Below, one piece after another: positions 44,590-52,222 of a stretch of DNA of 64,000 nt (the first letter of the stretch is position 1; every line of letters starts with the position of its first letter). Below the pieces are notes generated by a model, which saw only the letters and a list, made by a program, of their open reading frames with translations, did not search any database and was not told the origin of the DNA. The stretch covers positions 2,542,001 through 2,606,000 of the forward strand of contig NZ_CP117811.1 of assembly GCF_028728065.1 (NCBI RefSeq), written 5' to 3'. The position numbers and the translations under genes were made by a program. This stretch comes from Lentisphaera profundi (lineage in GTDB: Bacteria > Verrucomicrobiota > Lentisphaeria > Lentisphaerales > Lentisphaeraceae).

Positions 44590-44718
44590 AGATACATTTA
44601 TATATGTAATTCAAATGGAACTATTGATAAAATCAATAGATGACATTCATTTTATTTTTAGAACTAATAGTAAAGCTCCCCATATTTTTAGACATGCCCT
44701 AATTAAATGGAGTCCCAC

Positions 44719-45180
44719 ATGTTCAGTATTCATAACTTTCATTTTTCATACGAACCATGTAAAGCATTAAAAGAATATTTTCCACAACAGCCAAAATATG
44801 CCTGGCATTGTCGTTTAAATACCCAGAGCCTAAATAACTCTAAGCTCACTAAAGTTATGGATATATGGATTGCCGGTGATTCAAATGGCCCTAACCAAGA
44901 ACTTTTATTTCAAGCTATTGAAATAAAAAATCAAATCAATGACTACATAGAAGAGAGCTGTATCTTTGACATCCAATGGATTAATAACATCAAGCTTTAT
45001 AGCTTTTATGCAGGTATAGAAGAAATACATGACTATCGTCAAGACAATGAATGGCTTAGTGGAATTTACCTTCTCGATGTTAATGAGCCTGAACGCTGTG
45101 TACTTACTGAAACCTATGCTTTTTTTAATTACTCTACGCTCTTCCTCAAAGGAAAGGCCTGTGACAAAATCCTAGCTTAG
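44719..45180 (+). CDS. Unknown cytosolic protein
   Basis: A 153-residue protein with no signal peptide, membrane segment or motif that I recognise. Composition is normal for a globular alpha/beta protein (MFSIHNFHFSYEPCKAL, then 'KVMDIWIAGDSNGPNQELLF', 'GIYLLDVNEPERCVLTET'). The ATG at 44719 is preferred to 44707 because GGAG sits 7 nt before it. Codon use resembles its neighbours. It might be an immunity-like or DUF protein; nothing supports a choice. Confidence 0.6.
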   Translation: MFSIHNFHFSYEPCKALKEYFPQQPKYAWHCRLNTQSLNNSKLTKVMDIWIAGDSNGPNQELLFQAIEIKNQINDYIEESCIFDIQWINNIKLYSFYAGIEEIHDYRQDNEWLSGIYLLDVNEPERCVLTETYAFFNYSTLFLKGKACDKILA

Positions 45181-45278
45181 AATACATTTAAAATATAGTA
45201 AGCAAATACACATTTCTACTTGAATAGCTTTCCTTTAATAAGCACATTGCAATAAGCAGACACAAAAGGAACATTAGT

Positions 45279-46070
45279 ATCAAGAAATTTTTCATTTATA
45301 TATTTATACTGTGTTCAAACCCCTTGTTCGCCGACTATCCCCCTGCAGTTCATTATGCGTTTGGGAATTACTTAGGTAGTGGTGTTTATGAAGTTTCGGG
45401 AGAGCAGGCTTTTTTAATGAAAATCCCCTTTTCCTATCGCTTCCAAGAAGATGGTGAGGGACTACGCTTACGCCTTCCCATCAATATCGGTATTTATAAT
45501 TGGAGCATGACTGATCACGAAGCTCCCGACTCTATTAATGTAGGGAGTTTCATTCCAGGTATAGAGTACCGTTTTCGTATTAACGAACAACTCGTCATTG
45601 CACCCTTTTTTGATCTCGGTTACGCTCATGATTTCGATAGTAGTGTGAATACACTTGTAACGGCGGTGGGTTCATCTTTCAAATATCAATTTGGCGATGA
45701 ACTCCAGCATTGGTGGGTTAATCGTATTACCTTGGCAAAAGCCCGATCCGAAGATGACAATGCTGAATCTACACTCACTTTTTGGCAGACTGGTGTCGAT
45801 CTAGAAACTCCCATTAAAGGTAGTTTTTTAGATTACGATTTTAATCTCGCTGCATACGCTATGACGCGTGTCTATTTTGATAATTTTTCCCTCGAAGCTG
45901 ATGACCCCGAGAAAGATGTCGATGTTCGCCAAACCTACGAAGGTGGCTTTTCATTAAAGCTCAAGGATCCGTGGACTTTCAGCTTCCTAGAAGTTGGCCG
46001 ACTTGGTATCGGCTACCAATTCGGCGATGGTTTTGACCTCTATAAAGTATTTATTAACCTCGCGATTTAG
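45279..46070 (+). CDS. Outer-membrane beta-barrel protein with a probable AUC start codon
   Basis: The frame reads (M/I)KKFFIYIFILCSNPLFA and then DYPPAVHYAFGNYLG, a clean Sec signal peptide with cleavage after 'LFA'. No ATG, GTG or TTG begins it. An AAAAGGA (45264-45270) lies 8 nt before an ATC at 45279, where Met is expected. The 240-residue mature part has alternating strands, aromatic girdles and a final 'YKVFINLAI' strand, typical of a barrel of about 10-12 strands. Without the signal peptide, a TTG at 45324 would give a 248-residue protein. The gene is convergent with the ferredoxin remnant. Confidence 0.7.
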   Translation: MKKFFIYIFILCSNPLFADYPPAVHYAFGNYLGSGVYEVSGEQAFLMKIPFSYRFQEDGEGLRLRLPINIGIYNWSMTDHEAPDSINVGSFIPGIEYRFRINEQLVIAPFFDLGYAHDFDSSVNTLVTAVGSSFKYQFGDELQHWWVNRITLAKARSEDDNAESTLTFWQTGVDLETPIKGSFLDYDFNLAAYAMTRVYFDNFSLEADDPEKDVDVRQTYEGGFSLKLKDPWTFSFLEVGRLGIGYQFGDGFDLYKVFINLAI

Positions 46071-46083
46071 TCCTTGTCTACAT

Positions 46084-46302
46084 CTAATTTAGAGAAATGA
46101 TATTGACTGGGCAACCCCGTACGGCTTCTTCAAGCTCAGACCTATCCATCTCAAAGGCTTCAGTCACTTGAAATACCCCTTCTTGCTTAAAGTCATGTAT
46201 TTATGCCAAACCCTCATCATCCATATAAAAATAACTTGAAGCTGTTTCTGCACATAAACAACAGCCTATACATTCAGGACGATTGTGCTTAAGTTTAGGC
46301 AT
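46084..46302 (-). pseudogene. [4Fe-4S] ferredoxin interrupted by an in-frame TAA
   Basis: Reading from ATG at 46302 gives MPKLKHNRPECIGCCLCAET and then 'FYMDDEGLA', a TAA (46203-46201), and in the same frame 'IHDFKQEGVFQVTEAFEMDR' and 'RGCPVNIISLN', ending at TAG (46086-46084). The Cys set C-x2-C-x2-C and a final CP is complete across the stop. Without the TAA this is an ordinary ferredoxin of about 72 residues. The homology beyond the stop rules out a natural end. It lies downstream of trhO on the same strand, 85 bp away. Confidence 0.75.
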
Positions 46303-46387
46303 CAATTTTTTAGAGCTTATAGAGTTCATTTGCCATTCTGGGCTGCTGCATTTAAGGAGGCGTAACACCCTATAGGAGCTAGAAGTT

Positions 46388-47404
46388 CTAACCTTCTCGA
46401 ACCTCATTGTTCTTTCCTTTGTGTTTGACGTTTTTTCTGTCCACGATCATGCTTTTTTTAGCTAGTTTTGCTTGTTGACGTGCTTCTGCCGATTGGATAA
46501 CTTCTGCACCCATATGCTCTTCCCCACGTTCCCGCGCCAAACGTACTTGTCGTTCACGCTCAGCAAAACGCTCTTTACGTTCATCCGAAAATTTTTCAAA
46601 GCAACCTGCACAACTCACACCTAATTCATAGTGTTTGTGTTGCTTATCTTCTTCAGTAATTGGATAGCGACATGCAAAACACTGATCGTACTGACCCTTC
46701 TCTAAGTTGTGATTAACCGCCACGCGCTCATCAAAAACAAAACACTCACCTTCCCACATGGTATCTTCTTTTGGTACCTCCTCAAGATATTTCAGTATAC
46801 CACCCTTGAGGTGATACACTTCTTCAAAACCTTGCTCTTTTAAGTAGGCTGTAGATTTTTCACAACGTATCCCACCAGTACAAAACATGGCCACTTTTTT
46901 ATTCTTTTCTGGATCTAAATTTTCCTTGACATATTGAGGGAATTCGCGAAAGCTCTCAGTATTAGGATTCACAGCATTTTTAAATGTCCCGATTCCGACT
47001 TCATAATCATTTCTGGTATCCACCAAAATAACATCGGGATCGGAAATGAGTTCATTCCAATCACTCGGCTTTACATATGTCCCTACTGATTGTAGAGGAT
47101 CAATTCCTTCTACTCCCATGGTCACAATTTCTTTTTTGAGCTTAACTTTAGTACGCTTAAAAGGAGCTATTTCGTTAAATGAATTCTTGTATTCGATGGG
47201 CTTGAGTTGGCAATCATTCTCTAAATAATTGAGCACCGTCTCAACGCCTTTTGCGGATCCCGCAATCGTGCCATTTATTCCTTCTAAGGCGAGTAATAAG
47301 GTTCCTCGAACTTTATTTTGTTCCATTATCTCATGAAGCGGTTCGCGTAATTCTTGATAGTTTTCTAAACGCACGAACTTATATAATGCACATACAGTAT
47401 ACAT
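46388..47404 (-). CDS. trhO: tRNA uridine(34) hydroxylase TrhO (rhodanese-like, UPF0176)
   Basis: TrhO makes 5-hydroxyuridine at position 34 of some tRNAs. The 338 residues have an N-terminal acylphosphatase-like domain ('[18 protein letters not shown]'), a rhodanese domain with the active-site Cys in '[11 protein letters not shown]' (about 174-184), and a C-terminal cysteine region (CFACRYPI and SCAGCFEKF) that may bind zinc. This is the YceA/UPF0176 layout. A short ferredoxin remnant follows on the same strand. Confidence 0.92.
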   Translation of the reverse strand: MYTVCALYKFVRLENYQELREPLHEIMEQNKVRGTLLLALEGINGTIAGSAKGVETVLNYLENDCQLKPIEYKNSFNEIAPFKRTKVKLKKEIVTMGVEGIDPLQSVGTYVKPSDWNELISDPDVILVDTRNDYEVGIGTFKNAVNPNTESFREFPQYVKENLDPEKNKKVAMFCTGGIRCEKSTAYLKEQGFEEVYHLKGGILKYLEEVPKEDTMWEGECFVFDERVAVNHNLEKGQYDQCFACRYPITEEDKQHKHYELGVSCAGCFEKFSDERKERFAERERQVRLARERGEEHMGAEVIQSAEARQQAKLAKKSMIVDRKNVKHKGKNNEVREG

Positions 47405-47521
47405 AGTAATTTCCTTGTGTTAGCCGAATCGTAAGTTCGGGACAGTTTGGTGATGTAAAGACCTCTTGGTCAAAAGGCTCGCACTATAAACTAAAATCTT
47501 GAATTGGCAAACCCTGTGAAA

Positions 47522-48988
47522 TTACTCACTAAAGGTAATCACGGCATCGAGTGCTTTTTGCCATTGACTATACAATTCCTTCATTTGCAGTGGACAGGCA
47601 TGAGCTGTAAAGCTTTTCTCTGCACGTGATTCCATACTAAATTCCCTCCCCGTCAAAGCCTCTAAAGCGAGTCGCGCGGCCCCTAAAACTGAGCTTTCTG
47701 TAAAGTCTGGTAAGTTTAAGCTCACACCTAAAAGATCTGCCTGAAACTGCATTAAAAAATCGCTTGCACAAGCTCCACCATCTACTCGTAAAGAATGAAT
47801 CTCACTTCCACAATCCTGCTTCATCACTTCCAGTAAATCTTTACTTTGAAATGCAATCGCCTCCAGTGCCGCGCGTGCGATATGTCGCTTATCTGTCGCT
47901 CGAGTTAGACCAAAGCAGCCACCTTTTACATGAGACTTCCAATAGGGAGTCCCTAAGCCGCTAAAACTAGGAACAAAGACAACTCCTCCATTGCCCTTCA
48001 GTTCTTCAGCCAATTCACCACTAGCTTTAGCCTCATCTATGATTTGTAAATTATCTCGCAGCCACTGTATGGCCGCTCCTGCGATAAATACCGACCCCTC
48101 CAAAGCATACTGGGGCTTCTCCAGCGATGAACAGGCTAATGTCGTTAATAAACCCGACTCAGATTGTACGGCTTTCTCACCCGTATGCATGAGCATGAAA
48201 CATCCCGTCCCATAGGTATTTTTTACCATTCCCGGCTGATCACAACCTTGACCATAAAGTGCCGCTTGTTGATCTCCAGCTACAGCCAAAATTGGCACGG
48301 ACATATTTTTAAAGGGTCCCTCGCAAGCAAAACCAAACTTATCTCGTGAAGACAGAACTTTAGGGAATAATTTTGGGGGAAGATCTAAACGAGTTAATAT
48401 TTCAGCATCCCAGTGCAGTTTATGAATGTTAAAAGCCATCGTTCGCGAAGCATTCGTCAAATCTGTTACATGAGAATTTCCACCAGTGAGTTTCCATATT
48501 AACCAAGTATCAATCGTGCCAAAACAAAGCTCCCCGGTCTCAGCCTGCTCTTGCGCATCACAATGATCTAAAACCCAACGAATCTTAGGTGCCGAAAAAT
48601 AACAATCTACCAAGAGACCTGTTTTACTTTTTACCTCTAAGTCCGCAAGTCCATCACAAATTTTTTGTGTCTGCTTTGACTGCCAAGAAATCGCATTATG
48701 TAGCGCTCGTGAACTACTGCGTTCCCATACAATGCTCGTCTCTCTTTGATTGGTAATTCCAATGGCCGAAACTTCTTGAGCTGAAATACCTGCACTTTCT
48801 AAGCATTGCTCAATTGTCTCACATACACTTAAATAAATCAATTCCGCATCTTGTTCAACCCAATCATTTTTGGGATATATTAAGGGTACTTCTTGCTGAG
48901 CCTGACTTAAACAATTTAACTCTTCATCAAACAAAAAAGCTCGTGAGCTACTCGTCCCTTGATCGATTCCTAAAATATATTGCTTCAT
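47522..48988 (-). CDS. glpK: Glycerol kinase
   Basis: Phosphorylates glycerol to glycerol-3-phosphate. The 488 residues have the FGGY-family start 'ILGIDQGTSSSRAFLFD', 'GITNQRETSIVWER', and 'GTGCFMLMHTG'. 'GLGTPYWKSHVKGGCFGLTR' and 'VDGGACASDFLMQFQADLLG' follow in the ATPase core. The second signature and the length are normal. Neither glpF nor glpD is adjacent. A 283-bp gap of unusual content separates it from ribH. Confidence 0.93.
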   Translation of the reverse strand: MKQYILGIDQGTSSSRAFLFDEELNCLSQAQQEVPLIYPKNDWVEQDAELIYLSVCETIEQCLESAGISAQEVSAIGITNQRETSIVWERSSSRALHNAISWQSKQTQKICDGLADLEVKSKTGLLVDCYFSAPKIRWVLDHCDAQEQAETGELCFGTIDTWLIWKLTGGNSHVTDLTNASRTMAFNIHKLHWDAEILTRLDLPPKLFPKVLSSRDKFGFACEGPFKNMSVPILAVAGDQQAALYGQGCDQPGMVKNTYGTGCFMLMHTGEKAVQSESGLLTTLACSSLEKPQYALEGSVFIAGAAIQWLRDNLQIIDEAKASGELAEELKGNGGVVFVPSFSGLGTPYWKSHVKGGCFGLTRATDKRHIARAALEAIAFQSKDLLEVMKQDCGSEIHSLRVDGGACASDFLMQFQADLLGVSLNLPDFTESSVLGAARLALEALTGREFSMESRAEKSFTAHACPLQMKELYSQWQKALDAVITFSE

Positions 48989-49087
48989 TGACTTCTCCCA
49001 TTTTCTATAAATTAATACTCATTTAGCTAGAGTCCTATATCGCTTTACAAAAAAATCGTCTTTAATCCCCTAAACAAATACCCACCT

Positions 49088-49219
49088 TGACATGGGGGAC
49101 TCATTAAAGTCTCATCACTTCACGATGATTCCTAAAGCCTTGCCTTTGCTAGGGTAACAGGCGGCTAGTCCTGCTACATCGCCTATTCCTTTCGCCCCAG
49201 CTTTGTTGGGCAAACACAA
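49088..49219. other. Unexplained intergenic block with protein-like minus-strand reading
   Basis: Between glpK and the ribH terminator lies a GC-richer block. On the minus strand it reads without a stop for about 35 codons: LPNKAGAKGIGDVAGLAAC, then YPSKGKALGIIVK and a TGA. It also has a GCCC-CAGC/GTTG-GGC hairpin. No start or ribosome-binding site supports a gene. It could be the remnant of a mobile element or a repeat. Confidence 0.35.
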
Positions 49220-49254
49220 AAAAGCTCGAGTCCTAAGAACTCGAGCTTTTTTGA
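49220..49254. terminator. Terminator after ribH
   Basis: AAAAAAGCTCGAGT and ACTCGAGCTTTTTT form a perfect 14-bp stem with a 7-nt loop. In the ribH direction (minus) it is followed by a run of Ts, and its other strand is equally suitable, so it could work both ways. Confidence 0.93.
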
Positions 49255-49271
49255 AAATATGTTTGAAGCTA

Positions 49272-49736
49272 TTAAATCTGGCTTAATACCGATGAGGTAT
49301 CTAAAGCACAAAGAGCTGCATCCCAGCCTTTGTTACCAGCTTTAACACCAGCACGATTTAAAGCCTGCTCAACTGTATCTGTAGTAAGGACACCATAGAT
49401 AACAGGAAGTGAGTGTTTCAAACCTAATTGAGCCACGCCAGAAGTAACTCCTGCAACGACTTGATCAAAATGAGGCGTCTCGCCTTTGATCACGGCTCCT
49501 AAACAAATTACAGCATCATATTTACCTGTTGCTGCCAATTTATCCGCGACTACCGGAATCTCAAAAGCACCTGGAATGATAACTGTATCAATGTCTGCTT
49601 CGGCTACACCGTGGCGTCTCAAGCAATCAATGGCGCCATCTTGTAACTTGAAAGTAATGAGTTCGTTAAAACGAGCAGTAACGATAGCGAATTTTTTGCC
49701 TTCTCCTGTAAGAAGACCTTCGATTTTGCGGCCCAT
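49272..49736 (-). CDS. ribH: 6,7-dimethyl-8-ribityllumazine synthase
   Basis: Condenses the ribB product with 5-amino-6-ribitylaminouracil in riboflavin synthesis. The 154 residues show 'ARFNELITFKLQDGA', 'VIIPGAFEIPVVADKLA', 'LGAVIKGETPHFDQV' (with the catalytic His) and 'PVIYGVLTTDTVEQALNRAG'. It follows ribB by 16 bp. Confidence 0.97.
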   Translation of the reverse strand: MGRKIEGLLTGEGKKFAIVTARFNELITFKLQDGAIDCLRRHGVAEADIDTVIIPGAFEIPVVADKLAATGKYDAVICLGAVIKGETPHFDQVVAGVTSGVAQLGLKHSLPVIYGVLTTDTVEQALNRAGVKAGNKGWDAALCALDTSSVLSQI

Positions 49737-49752
49737 ATTGAGCTCCTTAGTT

Positions 49753-50358
49753 TTATTGTTTCTTTAAGAACTTTACTAGATCTTCAATGGAGATCAACTT
49801 TAAGTCATGTTTTTGCGCAAAGACTTTTAGTTCTGGAAGACGTGCCATGGTGCCGTCTTCGTTTAAAATTTCACAAATGACCCCAACGGGTTCAGCACTG
49901 GCAAGCTTTGCCAAGTCTACCGCCGCTTCCGTATGACCTTCACGCTCTAGTACTCCACCGGGTTTTGCAATCAAGGGGAACATATGACCAGGACGCATAA
50001 AATCGTCTGCCGAAAACTTGGAATTTGCCAAGCCTTTGAGTGTTTTCGATCTATCACCAGCTGAAATGCCTGTAGTGGTATCATTTTTTGCATCAACAGA
50101 AACGGTAAATGCTGTACCATAAGGACAATCATTATAGTCTGCCATTAGCGATAAATGTAATTCATCCGCTCGACTCTGGGTCATGGGAGCACAAATGAGG
50201 CCACGACCATACATGGCCATAAAATTAACTGCCTGAGGATTTGCGAATTCAGCAACCATCAGTAGGTCACCTTCATTTTCTCGATTTTCATCGTCGACAA
50301 CCACAATCATTTTACCTTGCTTAAGGTCTTCGATAGCACTTTGTATTGAGTCCAACAC
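49753..50358 (-). CDS. ribB: 3,4-dihydroxy-2-butanone-4-phosphate synthase
   Basis: Makes the four-carbon unit of riboflavin from ribulose-5-phosphate. The 201 residues have the metal-binding '[11 protein letters not shown]', '[11 protein letters not shown]', 'RPGHMFPL' and '[12 protein letters not shown]' motifs. There is no GTP-cyclohydrolase II domain (RibA), so this is the monofunctional form. It starts with GTG at 50358. No FMN riboswitch was found upstream; the tRNA-Glu pair lies there instead. Confidence 0.95.
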   Translation of the reverse strand: MLDSIQSAIEDLKQGKMIVVVDDENRENEGDLLMVAEFANPQAVNFMAMYGRGLICAPMTQSRADELHLSLMADYNDCPYGTAFTVSVDAKNDTTTGISAGDRSKTLKGLANSKFSADDFMRPGHMFPLIAKPGGVLEREGHTEAAVDLAKLASAEPVGVICEILNEDGTMARLPELKVFAQKHDLKLISIEDLVKFLKKQ

Positions 50359-50520
50359 GTCGATTTTCCGTTTCTAGTTTCATATTAAATAGTTGCCAAC
50401 ATAATAGGCTAATATGTCGCTTTGTCCATACAAAATCAAGCCATATACATAATGTATAAACTTCTTGTGATAATCTGAAAGAGGAGTGTAAGCAATGTCA
50501 TATTTTCTCTTGGAGAAAAA

Positions 50521-50596
50521 TGGCATCCCTAACGGGATTCGAACCCGTGTCGCCGGGATGAAAACCCGGTGTCCTAGGCCTCTGGACGATAGGGAC
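50521..50596 (-). tRNA. trnE: tRNA-Glu (TTC), copy 1
   Basis: On the minus strand a 76-nt cloverleaf with encoded CCA. The anticodon stem CCGGG/CCCGG encloses TTTTCAT, giving anticodon TTC. The T arm is ACGGG-TTCGAAT-CCCGT. The acceptor stem GTCCCTA pairs with TAGGGAT, one end being G-U, with G73. It is a near-twin of the next copy. Confidence 0.97.
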
Positions 50597-50623
50597 GCAT
50601 AAAGCATCAATCTTGAAAAAAAA

Positions 50624-50699
50624 TGGCATCCCCAACGGGATTCGAACCCGTGTCGCCGGGATGAAAACCCGGTGTCCTAGGCCTCTGGACGATGGGGAC
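50624..50699 (-). tRNA. trnE: tRNA-Glu (TTC), copy 2
   Basis: A second 76-nt tRNA-Glu, 27 bp upstream of the first in the direction of transcription. It differs only at one acceptor-stem base pair: GTCCCCA/TGGGGAT instead of GTCCCTA/TAGGGAT, a compensatory change. Anticodon TTC and the CCA end are identical. It starts 72 bp after the glycosyltransferase stop. Confidence 0.97.
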
Positions 50700-50771
50700 G
50701 CCTCAAGACGACGGAAGTATACATGAGGACTTTATTTAGTCAAATACCATTTATGAAAAAACTTTGAAATT

Positions 50772-51944
50772 TTATTTAGCGCTTTTTCCTAGGAGGATCT
50801 CGTACTCTTCTTCAAGGCGTTTCACCATACGATTTGTACTGAATAATTTCTTAACTAAATCACGTCCTGCCTGCCCCATGCTTTGACGTTTTTGAGGCGA
50901 TTCACAGAGCTCTACTAATGCAGCTTCAACATCTGCTAAATTTTCCGCCTCACAGAGATAGCCAGTTACATTGTGCTTCACCACTTCAGGTGCTCCATCC
51001 AGATTAAAGACAATTGCGGGTTTCGCAGCTGCTAAGCCTTGGACCACTGCTCGTGGCAAGCCTTCTCGCAAAGATAAATGACAAAGTATATCCGCGGCAA
51101 TAACATAACGTGGCACTTCTGTAGGAAGAACTAAGCCCGTAAAACGAAAACGATCAGTCAAACCACGCTGCTCTAAATCCGCTTCAATTTCTGAGCGTAA
51201 TAAGCCGTCGCCAACCAAAATAAAATGAAGTTGGGGATGTTTTTTACAGACTGCCTCAGCGGCATCAAGCAGAAAGTCGTGCCCTTTTAGCTCAAAAAGG
51301 CGAGCAACTTTCACCACTACTATGGCATCATCAGCTAAATTTAATTCTTCTCGAACGGCTTTGCGTACTCCGCAAACATCTGGCTCGTCTGTGTATGGCT
51401 CCAAATTCATTCCACTATGAACCGTTTTAAACTTCTCACGTGGCGCCACAGCTGCTTCCACATATTGATCTGTCATCGCATCGGCCACGCATAAAAGTTG
51501 ATGGCAACGCTTCGCTGCAAACTTTTCACTTTCAATATAAATTTTATTTTTCCACGCTTTTTCATAACGATGAAAAGGAGGACCATGCACTGTATGGATG
51601 ACCGCAGATACTTTTTCTTTCCACGCAGCTGCACGACCAATAATCCCCGCCTTTGAGGCATGAGTATGGACGACGTCAAATTTCTCGTCTTTAATAATCT
51701 GACGAAGCGCATAGTAACAGCGCAGGTCTTTTAGTGGATTAATACTGCGGATCAAATCTGGAACTTCGATTATTTTCAATCCCTCAGTGTCATGCTTCTT
51801 AAGTAATTCCCCTTCAGGACCAGAAGTCGGACCGGTTATGAGGAAAACTTCGTGACCATCTCTCACCTGTCCCATGCAGGATAGCAAAGTGTTTTCCTGA
51901 GCGCCCCCAATAATCATTCGGGTAATAATATGAGCTATTTTCAA
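50772..51944 (-). CDS. Glycosyltransferase family 4 protein
   Basis: A GT-B enzyme that transfers a sugar from a nucleotide-sugar donor. The 390 residues start MKIAHIITRMIIGGAQENTL, the usual first strand and GGAQ loop. 'VVHTHASKAGIIGR' and 'SAVIHTVHGPPFH' complete the acceptor half; 'VGDGLLRSEIEADL', 'SLREGLPRAVVQGLAAAKPAI' and the ExxxE-like donor motif mark the donor half. Start TTG at 51944 is preferred over TTG at 51956 because GGAG lies between them, 6 nt before the former. It is alone; acceptor and donor are unknown. Confidence 0.88.
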   Translation of the reverse strand: MKIAHIITRMIIGGAQENTLLSCMGQVRDGHEVFLITGPTSGPEGELLKKHDTEGLKIIEVPDLIRSINPLKDLRCYYALRQIIKDEKFDVVHTHASKAGIIGRAAAWKEKVSAVIHTVHGPPFHRYEKAWKNKIYIESEKFAAKRCHQLLCVADAMTDQYVEAAVAPREKFKTVHSGMNLEPYTDEPDVCGVRKAVREELNLADDAIVVVKVARLFELKGHDFLLDAAEAVCKKHPQLHFILVGDGLLRSEIEADLEQRGLTDRFRFTGLVLPTEVPRYVIAADILCHLSLREGLPRAVVQGLAAAKPAIVFNLDGAPEVVKHNVTGYLCEAENLADVEAALVELCESPQKRQSMGQAGRDLVKKLFSTNRMVKRLEEEYEILLGKSAK

Positions 51945-51956
51945 TTTTATCTCCAA

Positions 51957-52222
51957 GCTAAATACAGCTGGGTATTGTAAAACTTTTCTTCTCCTGTCAC
52001 AATAGCTAAATTTGAGGTGTACTCTCTTTAGAGCTATAAATCATAAAAAAAAGTTGATTTTTACCTTCTTCACCATATCATAAGGACTCATTAGCCATCA
52101 TATAGACCGCTCATCTTAATAAAAAATAAACACATATAAGTGTTAGGAATCGCCATTTCTTTCGTAATATATAAGTAGAATCAGTCATTAACATAAAACA
52201 CCGCCAATCGTAGGACTTTTAC
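51957..52222. other. Divergent intergenic region before the efflux operon
   Basis: About 265 AT-rich bp without a gene. It probably holds divergent promoters for the glycosyltransferase and the efflux operon. A candidate operon promoter has TTGATT at 52054-52059, a 16-bp spacer and TATCAT at 52076-52081; it would leave a leader of about 140 bp. Confidence 0.4.

Noticed and set aside
44567-44770. A 67-codon open frame after the cytochrome protein
   Set aside because: It overlaps the start of the better-supported gene at 44719 in another frame and spans a terminator hairpin.
46201-46407. A 68-residue open frame ending at the TAA as a complete gene
   Set aside because: Its first 35 residues are not ferredoxin-like and overlap trhO; the true start is at 46302 and ferredoxin sequence continues beyond the stop.
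50359-50520. FMN riboswitch upstream of ribB
   Set aside because: The conserved RFN-element sequences were not found in the leader.
50380-50610. An open frame on the minus strand over the first tRNA-Glu
   Set aside because: It runs through a complete tRNA cloverleaf and has no protein-like composition.
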